From Rhodoferax sp. U2-2l (GTDB lineage Bacteria; Pseudomonadota; Gammaproteobacteria; Burkholderiales; Burkholderiaceae_C), in contig NZ_JAJCTH010000020.1 of assembly GCF_020594515.1 (NCBI RefSeq), positions 28,119 through 92,118 on the forward strand: 64,000 bases of DNA, given 5' to 3'. The notes under the pieces are model-generated. The model saw only the letters and a program-made list of their open reading frames with translations. It was not told where the DNA came from and did not search any database. The stretch's first letter is position 1; each line of letters starts with the position of its first letter. The position numbers and the translations under genes were made by a program. This document shows positions 18,079-28,871 of the stretch, in pieces.

Positions 18079-19452
18079 TCAGAACGGCATCTTGGGCATG
18101 CCGCCCATACCTTTCATACCGCCCAGGCGCTTCATCATTTTCATCATGCCGCCGCCCTTCATCTTCTTCATCATGTCCTGCATCTGCTCAAACTCCTTGA
18201 GCATGCGGTTGACTTCCTGCACCTGAACGCCCGCGCCCATGGCGATGCGGCGCTTGCGGGTGGCTTTGATCAACTCCGGCTTGCGGCGCTCCAGCGGCGT
18301 CATGCTGTGGATGATGCCTTCCTTGCGTTTGATGTCTTTTTCAACCCGGCCCATGTCGACCTGCCCGGCCTTGGCCGCCATGGCGGTGGGCAGCTTGTCC
18401 ATCAGGCTGCTCAAACCGCCCATCTGGCGCATCTGCTGGATCTGGCTCAAAAAGTCATTCAAATCGAAAGTGGCACCGCTCTTGACTTTGGCCGCCAGCT
18501 TCTGCGCGCTGGCCATGTCGACACCCGCGGTGACCTGCTCCACCAGCGCCAGAATGTCACCCATGCCCAGCACGCGGCCGGCGTGACGTTCAGCGTCAAA
18601 CACTTCCAGGCCGTCGAGTTTTTCGCTGGTGCCGGCGAACTTGATCGGCGCACCCGTGATCTGCCGCACCGAGAGCGCCGCACCGCCGCGTGAATCACCG
18701 TCGAGTTTGGTCAGGATGATGCCGGTGAGCGGCAGCGCTTCCTTGAAAGCCTTGGCCGTGTTGACCGCGTCCTGGCCCTGCATGGCGTCAACGACAAACA
18801 GCGTCTCCACCGGGTGGATGGCGGCGTGCAGGTCCTTGATTTCGCGCATCAGCACATCGTCAATCGCCAGGCGGCCTGCGGTGTCGACCAGCAACACGTC
18901 AAAGTAATGTTTTTTGGCGTAATCGAGCGCCGCCAGGGCAATGTCCACCGGCTTTTGGTCGGGGGTGCTGGGGAACCACTCGGCCCCGGCCTGTTTGGTC
19001 ACCGTCTTGAGCTGCTCGATGGCCGCCGGGCGGTACACGTCGCCCGACACCGTCAGCACCTTCTTGCCGCGACGCTCCATCAGGTGTTTGGCCAGTTTGG
19101 CGGTGGTGGTGGTTTTACCGGCGCCCTGCAAGCCCGCCATCAAAATCACGGCGGGCGGCTGGGCCGCCAGGTTGATGTCGGCCACACCGTCGCCCATGGT
19201 GGCGGACAGCTCTTTGTTGACAATGCTCACCAGCGCCTGACCCGGGGTCAGCGAGCCCAGCACGTCCTGGCCCAGCGCTTTCTCTTTGACGCGGGCAATG
19301 AAGTCGCGCACCACCGGCAGCGCCACGTCGGCCTCCAGCAAGGCCATGCGCACTTCGCGCAGCATGTCGGCCACGTTGGTCTCGGTGATGCGGGCCTGAC
19401 CGCGGATTTCCTTGACCAGGCGGGAAAGTTTGTCGGTAAGAGCTGAAGCCAT
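18079..19452 (-). CDS. ffh: Signal recognition particle GTPase Ffh
   Basis: 457 residues from the ATG at 19452 (MASALTDKLSRLVKEIRG). The N and G domains contain GLQGAGKTTTTAKLAKHL, DTAGRLAIDD and TKLDGDSRGGAAL. The C-terminal methionine-rich M domain (about 300-457) ends in MMKKMKGGGMMKMMKRLGGMK, which binds signal peptides and 4.5S RNA. It targets nascent membrane proteins to FtsY. It is divergent from ypjD, whose start is 78 bp away. Confidence 0.97.
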   Translation of the reverse strand: MASALTDKLSRLVKEIRGQARITETNVADMLREVRMALLEADVALPVVRDFIARVKEKALGQDVLGSLTPGQALVSIVNKELSATMGDGVADINLAAQPPAVILMAGLQGAGKTTTTAKLAKHLMERRGKKVLTVSGDVYRPAAIEQLKTVTKQAGAEWFPSTPDQKPVDIALAALDYAKKHYFDVLLVDTAGRLAIDDVLMREIKDLHAAIHPVETLFVVDAMQGQDAVNTAKAFKEALPLTGIILTKLDGDSRGGAALSVRQITGAPIKFAGTSEKLDGLEVFDAERHAGRVLGMGDILALVEQVTAGVDMASAQKLAAKVKSGATFDLNDFLSQIQQMRQMGGLSSLMDKLPTAMAAKAGQVDMGRVEKDIKRKEGIIHSMTPLERRKPELIKATRKRRIAMGAGVQVQEVNRMLKEFEQMQDMMKKMKGGGMMKMMKRLGGMKGMGGMPKMPF

Positions 19453-19529
19453 GTGGGATGTGTCCGACAAGCGGAACCTGTGTTGTAGCCATGGGACAAT
19501 GGCCGGTGACAAAACGCTAAACTGTAGCC

Positions 19530-20336
19530 ATGATTTTACCCAGTGCTTCTCCTCTGACATTGACGCTGTCGCTGGCAGCTGCTGCTGCCTATGCGGTGTC
19601 GGCCACGGGGGCGTCACGCGTCAGCCAGACGCTCTCCAGGGTGGCGGTGTGGCTCGCCTGGACTTTGCACGGTTGTCTGCTGGCCTGGGGGTTGTGGGGC
19701 GGGGCGCAACCGCTGTTCGGTTTTGCGCCAGCGCTGTCCATCACCGCCTGGCTGGTGGGGCTGGTGTACGCCATTGAGAGCTTTGTGTTCCCGCAACTGA
19801 AGACGCCTTGGGGGCTGGGCGGTCTGGGCGCCGCTGCCGTGCTGCTGACGCTGATTTTCCCGGGCGAAGCCCTGAGCCCCAAACTGTCGGCCTGGCTGCC
19901 GCTGCACTGGGCGCTGGGCATTGCGTCGTACGGCCTGTTTGCGGTGGCGGTGGTGCACGCCTGGATGATGACCCGGGCCGAAGCGCGTATTCGCAGTGCG
20001 GCCGACGGCTTCACCGGTATGCCGCTGCTGACCATGGAGCGCCTGACATTCCGCTTTGTCGATGTGGGGTTCGTGCTGCTGTCGGCCACGCTGATCGCCG
20101 GATTCTTCTTCGGCACCCATCTTTATGGCACCTCGCACCCCATCAAATGGGACCACAAAACCATTTTCTCCGTGCTGTCCTGGCTGACCTTTGGTGTGCT
20201 GCTGATGGGTCGCGCACGTTTTGGCTGGCGCGGTCGGCAAGCGGTGCGGATGTTGTATGTCGGCTCGGGCCTGTTGCTGCTGGGTTATGCGGGTTCGCGC
20301 TTTGTACTTGAGGTCATGATGGGGCACACCCTGTGA
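19530..20336 (+). CDS. ypjD: CcsA/HemX-like inner membrane protein YpjD
   Basis: 268 residues with about eight predicted transmembrane helices and a CcsA-like core (LPLHWALGIASYGLFAVAVVHAWMM, then KWDHKTIFSVLSWLTFGVLL). Conserved histidines in these loops are typical of the cytochrome c assembly superfamily. Its cellular role is unclear; divergent pairing with ffh is common in proteobacteria. Its stop overlaps the GTG start of the next small gene. Confidence 0.87.
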   Translation: MILPSASPLTLTLSLAAAAAYAVSATGASRVSQTLSRVAVWLAWTLHGCLLAWGLWGGAQPLFGFAPALSITAWLVGLVYAIESFVFPQLKTPWGLGGLGAAAVLLTLIFPGEALSPKLSAWLPLHWALGIASYGLFAVAVVHAWMMTRAEARIRSAADGFTGMPLLTMERLTFRFVDVGFVLLSATLIAGFFFGTHLYGTSHPIKWDHKTIFSVLSWLTFGVLLMGRARFGWRGRQAVRMLYVGSGLLLLGYAGSRFVLEVMMGHTL

Positions 20337-20551
20337 AAGCCCTGCTGATACTGGCCGTGGTCTTGGCTGGTGTGTGGCTCTGGAAAAATCGTCGCGGTCA
20401 GGGGGAGGTCAACCGATCAACCCCGGCCGCCCAACCGCAAGAGATGGTGCGTTGCAGCCAATGCGGGGTGCATCTTCCGGCCAAAGATGCGATCACGGGT
20501 CCTCACGGCAGCTACTGCTGCGCCGACCACCGGCACCCATCTGAATCCTGA
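20333..20551 (+). CDS. Small membrane-anchored zinc-ribbon-like protein (PP0621-like)
   Basis: 72 residues, starting at GTG and overlapping the ypjD stop by 4 bp. An N-terminal transmembrane helix (ALLILAVVLAGVWLWK) is followed by a short domain with CSQC and CCADH motifs that could bind zinc. Similar proteins of unknown function sit between ypjD and pilS in related genomes, recalled rather than checked. Overlap with ypjD suggests co-translation. Confidence 0.75.
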   Translation: MKALLILAVVLAGVWLWKNRRGQGEVNRSTPAAQPQEMVRCSQCGVHLPAKDAITGPHGSYCCADHRHPSES

Positions 20552-20566
20552 GTTGTCTGTTTGCCA

Positions 20567-22264
20567 GTGAGCTCCATCTGGCCTTCTTCGCTGTCCGGCG
20601 AGCCCACCCCTGACGTTGGTGACCACCCGCTGGAGTTTGAACGCCTGTGGCTGGGGTTCATGACAGCTCGGGTCACATTGGGGCTGGTGCTATCGATTTT
20701 TCAAGGCGGCATTTTCGCCTTGGTGCCGCAGCAAGGTGGCACCCCCCTGCTGATTTGCCTGACCTACTTTGCCATTGCGTTGACGGTGCGCCTGACCAGT
20801 CAGCCGCAGCGGCTGCGGCAAAGCTTTGATTCGCCGTGGCTGCGCACCGTGGGGGTGGATGTGCTGGCCTTTGCCACGCTGCAAGTGATTCAAGGTGGCG
20901 CCATTGATTACACCCCCTTGTTTGCGCTGCCGGTGCTGATGGTCAGCGTGCTGGGGTCCCTGCTGCTGGCGATGGCCACCGCGGCCAGCATCACCCTGCT
21001 GATGTTTGCCCACGCTGGCTGGCTGCTGACGCGGCACACGGGCGATGTCACTGCCAATTTTTTGCAGGCAGCCCTGACGGGCGCAGGTTGTTTTGCCATC
21101 TCATTCCTGGGCAGCCAATTGGCCACACGCCTGGCCAGCATGGAATTACGGGCCCAGCGCAACCAGCTGGCCGCCAACGAGCAGCGCCGGGTGAATGAGC
21201 TGGTGATCAAGTCGCTGACCGATGGTGTGCTGGTGGTGGATGGGGCGGGCACGGTGCGCTCCACCAACCCGGCGGCCTGCCTGCTGCTCAATACACCAAC
21301 GCAGTTGGTAGAGATCAACCTGCGGGAGCGGCGTGGCTGCCAAGCCCTGATGGCGTTGATTGACGCCAGCTTCGCCAGCCAAACGCCGCAACAGGCCGAC
21401 ATCACCATCGACCTCGCTGGCAGCAGCGCCCGTCAACTGCGTGCACGCACCCAGCTGACCGGCTCACAACGCGGCGATACGCTGGGCCTGTGCGTGGTGT
21501 TTTTGCAGGACCAGCGTGAGATTCAGGCCCGTATCCGTTCTGAGAAACTGGCCGGCATGGGCCGCATGTCTGCCGCCGTGGCGCATGAGATTCGCAACCC
21601 GCTGGCCGCCATCACCCAGGCCAACGCCCTGCTGACCGAAGACCTGAGCGATCCGGCGCAGCAGCGGCTGGCCCACATGGTCGGACAGAACGCGCTGCGC
21701 CTGGAAAATATCGTCAAGGACGTGTTGCACCTGACGCACGCGGGCGATGGGGGCTCGGACGAATTGGCGCGCCCCCTGGACCTGGGTGAGAGCACCGACC
21801 GCACCTGCCGCGACTGGATCAACCAGCACGGTGCGGGCAGTGACATGCGCTTGAGTCGGCCACAGACCCGACTCACCGTCTGGTTCGATGGCGAGCATTT
21901 GCGCCGCATCCTGGTCAACCTGCTGGACAACGCCCGCCGCTTTGCCAGTGATCGGCCCGGCAGCATCCAGGTCAGCATCGACGCGTCAGATGAAAGCCAG
22001 TCAACGCCCGGCGCAACGCTGCGGGTGTGGAGCGATGGCGCCGCGCTGGACCCCTCGGTGGAGCAGCATTTGTTCGAGCCCTTTTTTTCATCCGAGAGCC
22101 GCTCCAGCGGGCTGGGGTTGTATATTTGCCGCGAGTTGTGCGAAAGTCACGGTGCCACCATTTCGTATGACCGCAGCGACCGATGGCTCGCACAGCAACT
22201 TGTGTCAGGCAACGAATTCAGTGTATTTTTCAGGCTTGCGCCAGACCACCCGACCACACCATGA
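20567..22264 (+). CDS. pilS: Sensor histidine kinase PilS
   Basis: About 565 residues. GTG at 20567 is used; a TTG at 20561 is the alternative and neither has a strong ribosome site. The N-terminal half has about six transmembrane helices, then a PAS-like domain (VNELVIKSLTDGVLVVDGAG), a HisKA H-box (AAVAHEIRNPLAAI) and an HATPase domain (LVNLLDNARRFA, SGLGLYICRELCE). PilS with PilR controls type IV pilin transcription through sigma-54. It is immediately followed by pilR, overlapping by 4 bp. Confidence 0.9.
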   Translation: MSSIWPSSLSGEPTPDVGDHPLEFERLWLGFMTARVTLGLVLSIFQGGIFALVPQQGGTPLLICLTYFAIALTVRLTSQPQRLRQSFDSPWLRTVGVDVLAFATLQVIQGGAIDYTPLFALPVLMVSVLGSLLLAMATAASITLLMFAHAGWLLTRHTGDVTANFLQAALTGAGCFAISFLGSQLATRLASMELRAQRNQLAANEQRRVNELVIKSLTDGVLVVDGAGTVRSTNPAACLLLNTPTQLVEINLRERRGCQALMALIDASFASQTPQQADITIDLAGSSARQLRARTQLTGSQRGDTLGLCVVFLQDQREIQARIRSEKLAGMGRMSAAVAHEIRNPLAAITQANALLTEDLSDPAQQRLAHMVGQNALRLENIVKDVLHLTHAGDGGSDELARPLDLGESTDRTCRDWINQHGAGSDMRLSRPQTRLTVWFDGEHLRRILVNLLDNARRFASDRPGSIQVSIDASDESQSTPGATLRVWSDGAALDPSVEQHLFEPFFSSESRSSGLGLYICRELCESHGATISYDRSDRWLAQQLVSGNEFSVFFRLAPDHPTTP

Positions 22265-23739
22265 ACGCCACTGCCAGCCACGCCCGGATTTTGGTGGTGG
22301 ACGACGAGCCCGACCTGCGCACGCTGTATGAGCTGACCCTGCTGCGCGAAGGTCACCGGGTCGACACCGCCGAAAACCTGCAGCAGGCCCGCTCGCTGCT
22401 GGAAGCCAACAGCTTTGATGTGATGATCACCGACATGCGCCTGCCCGATGGTCTGGGCATGTCCCTCATCACCGACATCAAAGCCCAGGGCCGCGGGGAA
22501 CGCAGCATTGTCATCACCGCCTATGGCTCGGCCCAGAACGCGGTCGAGGCGCTCAAGGCCGGTGCCTTTGACTACCTGACCAAACCGGTCGACCTGAAAC
22601 AGTTTCGCGCCGTGGTGGCGTCAGCCTTGCGCAGCGTGGCCGAGACGCCTCACGATGACAGCGCCTTGCAGATCAAACGCGCACAAGGTGTGGTGGCGGG
22701 GGCCTTGGGCCAGCGTGCGCTGGACCGCCTGATCGGTAATTCTGAATGCATGCAGCAAATCAAGGCGCGCATCCTCAAAGTGGCCACCAGCATGGCGCCC
22801 GTCATGGTGACCGGTGAATCTGGCACCGGCAAGGAACTGGTGGCCTACGCCATCCATGCCAACAGCCACCGGGTCAAGGGCCCATGGGTGGCCGTGAACT
22901 GCGGCGCTATTCCCGAGACGCTGCTGGAATCCGAGTTTTTTGGTGCCCGCAAAGGCGCTTACACCGGCGCCACCCAAGACCGCGAGGGTTTTTTTCAGGC
23001 GGCACGTGGCGGCACGCTGTTTCTGGACGAGATCGGCGACCTGCCGCTGCCGATGCAATCCAAGCTGCTGCGCGCCATCCAGGAGCGCCGCATTCGCCCG
23101 CTGGGGTCCAACCAGGAAGAAGTGGTGGACGTGCGCATCGTCAGCGCGACCCACAAAAATCTGGCCCAGGAAGTGCAACACGGCCATTTCCGGCAAGACC
23201 TGTTCTTTCGGCTCAATGTGATTGACTTGGTGATTGCGCCACTGCGCGAGCGCCCGCAAGACTTGCCCGCGTTGTGCCAGGCCCTGCTGACCCGTATTGC
23301 GCAGGAGTCAGACACACCCGTCCCAACGCTGCCCAACGAGGTGTTGAAAGAACTGGCGCAACTGCCGCTGCCCGGCAATGTGCGCGAACTCGAAAACCTG
23401 CTGTACCGCGCCGTGGCACTGGGCGACGGGCACAGCCTGCAGCTAGACCGCCCTGTCAACACGGGCCTGGCGGTGAACGACTCCACGCTGGATGCACCCG
23501 AGTTCGATGCGCCACAGCCATCCAGCCCGGCCAACCCGGAGCCGGTAGCCCATGACTTGCAGGCGCAGCTGGACCAGCTGGAGCGCTCGCTGTTGCTGCA
23601 GGCCCTGCGTGCCACCCAGTTCAATCGCACGGCCGCTGCCGCGCGTCTGGGACTGACTCTGCGCCAGCTGCGCTACCGCATGGCCCGTTTGAAAATTGAC
23701 GCCCCCAACGCCGACGAGAGTGCGGATGAGCTCATCTGA
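22261..23739 (+). CDS. pilR: Sigma-54-dependent response regulator PilR
   Basis: 492 residues from the ATG at 22261. The receiver domain (ILVVDDEPDLRTLYE; phospho-Asp in MITDMRLPDG) is followed by an AAA+ domain with Walker A GESGTGKELVA and the sigma-54 loop as GAYTGA, a Tyr variant of GAFTGA. The C-terminal Fis-type helix-turn-helix is FNRTAAAARLGLTLRQLRYRM. The protein activates sigma-54 promoters such as pilA. The pilin gene itself is not in the window. ampD overlaps its 3' end by 14 bp. Confidence 0.92.
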   Translation: MNATASHARILVVDDEPDLRTLYELTLLREGHRVDTAENLQQARSLLEANSFDVMITDMRLPDGLGMSLITDIKAQGRGERSIVITAYGSAQNAVEALKAGAFDYLTKPVDLKQFRAVVASALRSVAETPHDDSALQIKRAQGVVAGALGQRALDRLIGNSECMQQIKARILKVATSMAPVMVTGESGTGKELVAYAIHANSHRVKGPWVAVNCGAIPETLLESEFFGARKGAYTGATQDREGFFQAARGGTLFLDEIGDLPLPMQSKLLRAIQERRIRPLGSNQEEVVDVRIVSATHKNLAQEVQHGHFRQDLFFRLNVIDLVIAPLRERPQDLPALCQALLTRIAQESDTPVPTLPNEVLKELAQLPLPGNVRELENLLYRAVALGDGHSLQLDRPVNTGLAVNDSTLDAPEFDAPQPSSPANPEPVAHDLQAQLDQLERSLLLQALRATQFNRTAAAARLGLTLRQLRYRMARLKIDAPNADESADELI

Positions 23740-24334
23740 AGCGCAAGATGCCCTGCCCGAGGGCGCCTTGTGGCAAGACGGCTGGTACCGGTTTGCAGCC
23801 CATGTGCCGTCGCCCAACTTTGGCCCGCGCCCCACACCGCATCACATTGATCTGCTGGTGCTGCATTCCATCAGCCTGCCCCCGGGCCGTTACGGCGGCA
23901 ACGAAGTACAGCAGCTGTTCACCAACCAGCTGGACTGGCAGGCGCACCCGTATTTCCAGGGCATCCAAGGCCTCACCGTGTCGTCCCATTTCTACATCCG
24001 TCGCGGTGGCGAACTGCTGCAGTTTGTCAGCTGCGACGCACGTGCCTGGCACGCCGGGGCATCGAGCTACCGCGGGCGCAGCAACTGCAACGACGACAGC
24101 ATCGGCATCGAACTCGAAGGCCTCGAAGGCGACCTGTTCGAGCCCGCCCAATACGCCACCCTGAGCGCCTTGTGCGCCAGCGTTTTGCAGCGCTACCCCA
24201 TCGCCCATCTGGCCGGTCACGAACACATTGCGCCGGGCCGCAAGCGCGACCCTGGTGCCGGGTTTGACTGGCAGCGGTTGCAGCGGTCACTGGCGCTCGA
24301 TGCCCGCCAGTTGCCAGCGGCGGTACGCAGTTGA
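23726..24334 (+). CDS. ampD: 1,6-anhydro-N-acetylmuramyl-L-alanine amidase AmpD
   Basis: 202 residues from the ATG at 23726, inside the end of pilR. This is an amidase_2 domain with zinc-ligand segments LLVLHSISLPPG, RAWHAGASSYRG and LAGHEHIAPGRKRDPG, plus SIGIELEG. AmpD cleaves the peptide from anhydro-muropeptides in the cytoplasm during cell-wall recycling and thereby affects ampC induction. anmK and mpl, which act in the same recycling route, lie elsewhere in this window. Confidence 0.93.
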   Translation: MSSSEAQDALPEGALWQDGWYRFAAHVPSPNFGPRPTPHHIDLLVLHSISLPPGRYGGNEVQQLFTNQLDWQAHPYFQGIQGLTVSSHFYIRRGGELLQFVSCDARAWHAGASSYRGRSNCNDDSIGIELEGLEGDLFEPAQYATLSALCASVLQRYPIAHLAGHEHIAPGRKRDPGAGFDWQRLQRSLALDARQLPAAVRS

Positions 24335-24780
24335 TCGGGTCAGCGCGTGCATGTCGCCTCAGGCAGCGCAACGCTGCGGCAGCGGCGCAACATTGGTCAC
24401 GTCATCATCATCAGGGCGCCGGAATACCTTTCCATTTTGGATGCGAACTCTCATAATCCCCGGATTGGAAAAAACTATGCTGCCCCGGCACCAAGACGTC
24501 ACACCCCCCGCCAGCTTTTCCCCTCTTGCGCGCTTGCCAAACGGCCTGTCGGTCAAGCGGTTGTCTGAATCACACGTCGTCAGCCACCCCTGCGCTGCTG
24601 CCATCCGCTGAACAGCATGACCCGTGACACCCCCGATTTCACAAACCCGATGCCCCAACGTTTTTTGCGGCGGACTTGTGTGTTCCCATTCACGGCGCTG
24701 GGGCTGCCCCAACAGCCTGGATCGCTGGATGTCAAATCATTGACATCCCGTGCTTTTAGTAGCCAGACCAAGGAGAGATG
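24335..24780 (+). other. 446 bp non-coding spacer between ampD and the histone-like gene
   Basis: No credible gene was found; short frames here lack ribosome sites and family resemblance. Visible elements are a possible sigma-70 promoter (TTTCCA at 24429-24434, 17 bp, CATAAT at 24452-24457) whose transcript would run ~300 nt before the next gene, a GCAGCG/CGCTGC hairpin near 24365, and an inverted repeat next to the histone-like gene. A long untranslated leader or a small RNA is possible but unproven. Confidence 0.5.
24727..24748. repeat. Inverted repeat upstream of the histone-like gene (possible operator)
   Basis: GGATGTCA, six bases, TGACATCC: a perfect 8-bp palindrome 32 bp before the start codon, overlapping a TTGACA hexamer (24740-24745). 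It could be a regulator binding site or an RNA hairpin. Confidence 0.55.
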
Positions 24781-25242
24781 ATGGCAACTGCAAAAAAAAC
24801 CGCCGCGAAGAAAGCGGCTCCCGCCCCCCAGGCCGCTGAGGCCAAAACAGCTGCTCCCGCGGCCAAAAAAGCCAGCCCGGCCAAGGTTGTAACGCCTGCC
24901 AAAAAGGCGGCCGCACCTGTGAAGGCTGCCGCTGCGCCAGCCAAGAAGCCGGTAGCCGCTGCACCCGCCCCAACACCGGTGCCGGCCAAGAAGGCTGCAG
25001 CAAAGAAGGCTGCCGCACCGGCGAAAGTAGCGGTGGCACCTGCCCCCGCGAAAAAAGCTGCCGCGCCTGCCAAAAAGGCCGCTGCGGCCAAGACGGCAGC
25101 TGCCCCGGCAACCAAAACGGCTGCGGCCAAAAAAGCCGCCGCACCTGCCACCCCAGCTGCTGCGCCCAAAGTCGCACCGGCATCCAAAACCAAACTCAAC
25201 CCGCAGGCAGCGTGGCCTTTTCCTACCGGCAAAAAACCCTGA
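24781..25242 (+). CDS. Histone H1-like Lys/Ala-rich DNA-binding protein
   Basis: 153 residues from the ATG at 24781. An ATG also exists at 24778, but AGGAG at 24771 gives proper spacing only to the second. The protein is almost entirely Ala, Lys and Pro, with repeated AAKKAAAPA-type units and a short C-terminal tail ending FPTGKKP. It has no globular domain. Such AlgP/Hc1-like proteins bind DNA non-specifically and may compact the nucleoid. An intrinsic terminator follows the stop, so it is probably monocistronic. The repeat makes copy-number differences between strains likely. Confidence 0.85.
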   Translation: MATAKKTAAKKAAPAPQAAEAKTAAPAAKKASPAKVVTPAKKAAAPVKAAAAPAKKPVAAAPAPTPVPAKKAAAKKAAAPAKVAVAPAPAKKAAAPAKKAAAAKTAAAPATKTAAAKKAAAPATPAAAPKVAPASKTKLNPQAAWPFPTGKKP

Positions 25243-25267
25243 TTCCGGTCACCGGCTGTGCCGCCAG

Positions 25268-25295
25268 CCCACTGCTACCCGCAGTGGGTTTTTTT
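25268..25295 (+). terminator. Intrinsic terminator of the histone-like gene
   Basis: CCCACTGC, loop TACCC, GCAGTGGG, then seven T: a textbook rho-independent terminator 26 bp after the stop codon. Confidence 0.92.
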
Positions 25296-25412
25296 ATGCC
25301 TGTCATCCCATTTTCAGATCGATATGGCATTTGGCGCGCAGCCGCAGACCGTGCTGTGGCACCACAGGGGGTGGCAGCAACCTATCGGATGGAGATGGCG
25401 ACGGAGGTGGCA

Positions 25413-26570
<1,158 letters not shown>

Positions 26571-26604
26571 AAACGGAAGGGGGCGGCCGCTGAGTCTAGC
26601 CGCT

Positions 26605-27492
26605 TCAACGCCTGGCCGTCATCAAGATCCAGCCGTCTTCCTGATCCGCGACCTGCAACGCGCAATAGGATGCGTAAGCCGCCTTGAGCTCGTCGGCCTG
26701 GCGCTCCAGAATACCCGCCAGCACCAAATGACCGCCCTCGGCCACGCGCGACCACAACAAGGGTGCCAGCACTTTCAAGGGCGTGGCCAGAATGTTCGCC
26801 AGCACCGTCTGATAAGTGCCCGATGCCAGCTCTGGCAGACCCGCGTGCAGTTGCACCTGGTTGGCCTGCGCATTGAGCTCGGTGCTCTGAATGGCCGCCA
26901 GGTCGATGTCCACCGCATCAATGCTTGATGCGCCCAATTTGGCAGCCCCCACGGCCAGAATGCCAGACCCGCAGCCGTAGTCCAGCACACGCGACAAGGC
27001 CGCACTGCCTTCGTGGCGGGCAATCCAGCGCAAACACATGCGGGTGGTGGGGTGGGTGCCGGTACCAAACGCCAGACCGGGGTCTAGCCGGATCACCACA
27101 CGGGCCTGGGCCGGGGGCTCATGCCAGGTCGGCACAATCCAGAAATCAGGCGTGATCTCCACCGGGGCGAATTGCGACTGCGTCAGGCGGACCCAATCCT
27201 GCTCCGGCACCTCCATCACACCCAGCACCTCGCAGCCATCAAAGAAGTCTTGCGCCTGCAACAACTGCAAAGCACTTTGCGCCAGCGCCTGGTCCGGGAA
27301 CAAAGCCAGCACGCGGGAACGCTGCCAGCCATCCTTGGGCGGCGGCATGCCGGGTTCGCCAAACAGCGCCTGCTCGGCATCGGTCTGGGCGTCCGCGTCT
27401 TCCACACTGACGCTCAAGGCGTCCAGCGCATCCAGCGCGTCACTCAGGGGCTCGACCCGGTCTTCCGGGCACATCAATCGCAGTTCAAACAT
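26605..27492 (-). CDS. prmA: Ribosomal protein L11 methyltransferase PrmA
   Basis: 295 residues from the ATG at 27492 (MFELRLMCPEDRVEPLSD). The N-terminal substrate-recognition domain is followed by a class I SAM domain with VLDYGCGSGILAVGAAKLGA and VLANILATPLKVLAP. It trimethylates several lysines and the N-terminus of L11. It lies between accC (12 bp upstream) and the DUF3426 gene, all on the minus strand, so one accB-accC-prmA-DUF3426 transcript is likely. Confidence 0.95.
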   Translation of the reverse strand: MFELRLMCPEDRVEPLSDALDALDALSVSVEDADAQTDAEQALFGEPGMPPPKDGWQRSRVLALFPDQALAQSALQLLQAQDFFDGCEVLGVMEVPEQDWVRLTQSQFAPVEITPDFWIVPTWHEPPAQARVVIRLDPGLAFGTGTHPTTRMCLRWIARHEGSAALSRVLDYGCGSGILAVGAAKLGASSIDAVDIDLAAIQSTELNAQANQVQLHAGLPELASGTYQTVLANILATPLKVLAPLLWSRVAEGGHLVLAGILERQADELKAAYASYCALQVADQEDGWILMTARR

Positions 27493-27503
27493 GCTGCTGG
27501 CCC

Positions 27504-28856
27504 TCACTTGCGGGCGTGATCGGCCAGCCAGCCTTCCAGGTAATGGATGTTGGTGCCGCCCTCCATAAACTTGGCGTCGATCATCAGCTCGCGGTGCAAC
27601 GCGATGTTGGTGTTGATGCCCTCCACCACCGTTTCACCCAGCGCGGTGCGCATGCGGGCCAGCGCCTGTTCGCGGGTATCCCCGTGGGCGATGAGCTTGC
27701 CGATCATCGAGTCGTAATTGGGCGGCACAAAATAGTTGGTGTACACATGGGAGTCCACCCGGATGCCAGGACCGCCCGGCGGGTGCCACATGGTGATGCG
27801 CCCGGGTGACGGGATGAACTTGTAGGAGTCTTCCGCGTTCAGCCGACACTCGATGGCGTGGCCGCGGATCTGGATCTGCCGCTGCGTGAACGGCAGTTTT
27901 TCACCTGCCGCCACCATGATCTGTGTGCGGACAATGTCCACGCCGGTGGTCATTTCGGTCACCGGATGTTCCACCTGCACGCGGGTGTTCATCTCGATGA
28001 AGTAAAACTCGCCGTCTTCGTACAGGAACTCAAAGGTACCCGCACCCCGGTAACCGATGCGCTTGCACGCCGCCACACAGCGATCACCAATACGCTCGAT
28101 GATCTTGCGCGGAATACCCGGCGCAGGCGCTTCTTCAATCACCTTCTGGTGGCGCCGCTGCATGGAGCAGTCCCGCTCGCCCAGGTACACCGCGTTTTTG
28201 TACTTGTCCGCGATGATCTGAATTTCGATATGGCGCGGGTTCTGCAGGTATTTCTCCATGTAGACCGCTGCATTGTTGAAGGCCGCACCGGCTTCGTTCT
28301 TGGTCATGGCCACCGCATTGATCAACGCCGCCTCGGTGTGCACCACACGCATGCCGCGCCCGCCACCACCACCGGCAGCCTTGATGATCACCGGGTAACC
28401 AATGGTCTTGGCAATGCGTTTGATCTGCACCGGGTCATCGGGCAATTCGCCTTCGGAACCGGGCACACACGGCACACCGGCCTTAATCATGGCCTGCTTG
28501 GCCGACACCTTGTCGCCCATGATGCGGATCGACTCTGGCGTGGGGCCAATGAACTGGAAACCGCTGCGCTCAACCCGCTCGGCAAAGTCCGCGTTTTCGC
28601 TCAAAAAACCGTAACCCGGGTGAATCGCCTCGGCATCGGTCACTTCTGCCGCCGAGATGATGGCGGGCATGTTCAGATAACTCAGGCCGGACTGGGCCGG
28701 TCCAATACACACCGCTTCTTCGGCCAGCTTGACGTATTTGGCGTCGCGATCCGCCTCTGAATAGACCATGACGGCCTTGATGCCCATCTCGCGACAGGCG
28801 CGCTGGATGCGCAGGGCAATTTCGCCACGGTTGGCGATCAGGATTTTTTTAAACAT
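27504..28856 (-). CDS. accC: Acetyl-CoA carboxylase biotin carboxylase subunit
   Basis: 450 residues, the normal length. ATP-grasp features are present: the glycine-rich loop [43 protein letters not shown] and [15 protein letters not shown]. It carboxylates biotin on AccB in the first step of fatty acid synthesis. It lies 15 bp after accB. It is distinct from the longer mccA homologue at 47.4-49.4 kb, which carries its own biotinyl domain. Confidence 0.96.
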   Translation of the reverse strand: MFKKILIANRGEIALRIQRACREMGIKAVMVYSEADRDAKYVKLAEEAVCIGPAQSGLSYLNMPAIISAAEVTDAEAIHPGYGFLSENADFAERVERSGFQFIGPTPESIRIMGDKVSAKQAMIKAGVPCVPGSEGELPDDPVQIKRIAKTIGYPVIIKAAGGGGGRGMRVVHTEAALINAVAMTKNEAGAAFNNAAVYMEKYLQNPRHIEIQIIADKYKNAVYLGERDCSMQRRHQKVIEEAPAPGIPRKIIERIGDRCVAACKRIGYRGAGTFEFLYEDGEFYFIEMNTRVQVEHPVTEMTTGVDIVRTQIMVAAGEKLPFTQRQIQIRGHAIECRLNAEDSYKFIPSPGRITMWHPPGGPGIRVDSHVYTNYFVPPNYDSMIGKLIAHGDTREQALARMRTALGETVVEGINTNIALHRELMIDAKFMEGGTNIHYLEGWLADHARK

Positions 28857-28871
28857 GGGTAGCGCCCAGCG

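Noticed and set aside
24347..24568. 73-residue frame in the ampD/histone spacer
   Set aside because: No ribosome site, no recognisable domain, and composition unlike coding sequence in this genome.
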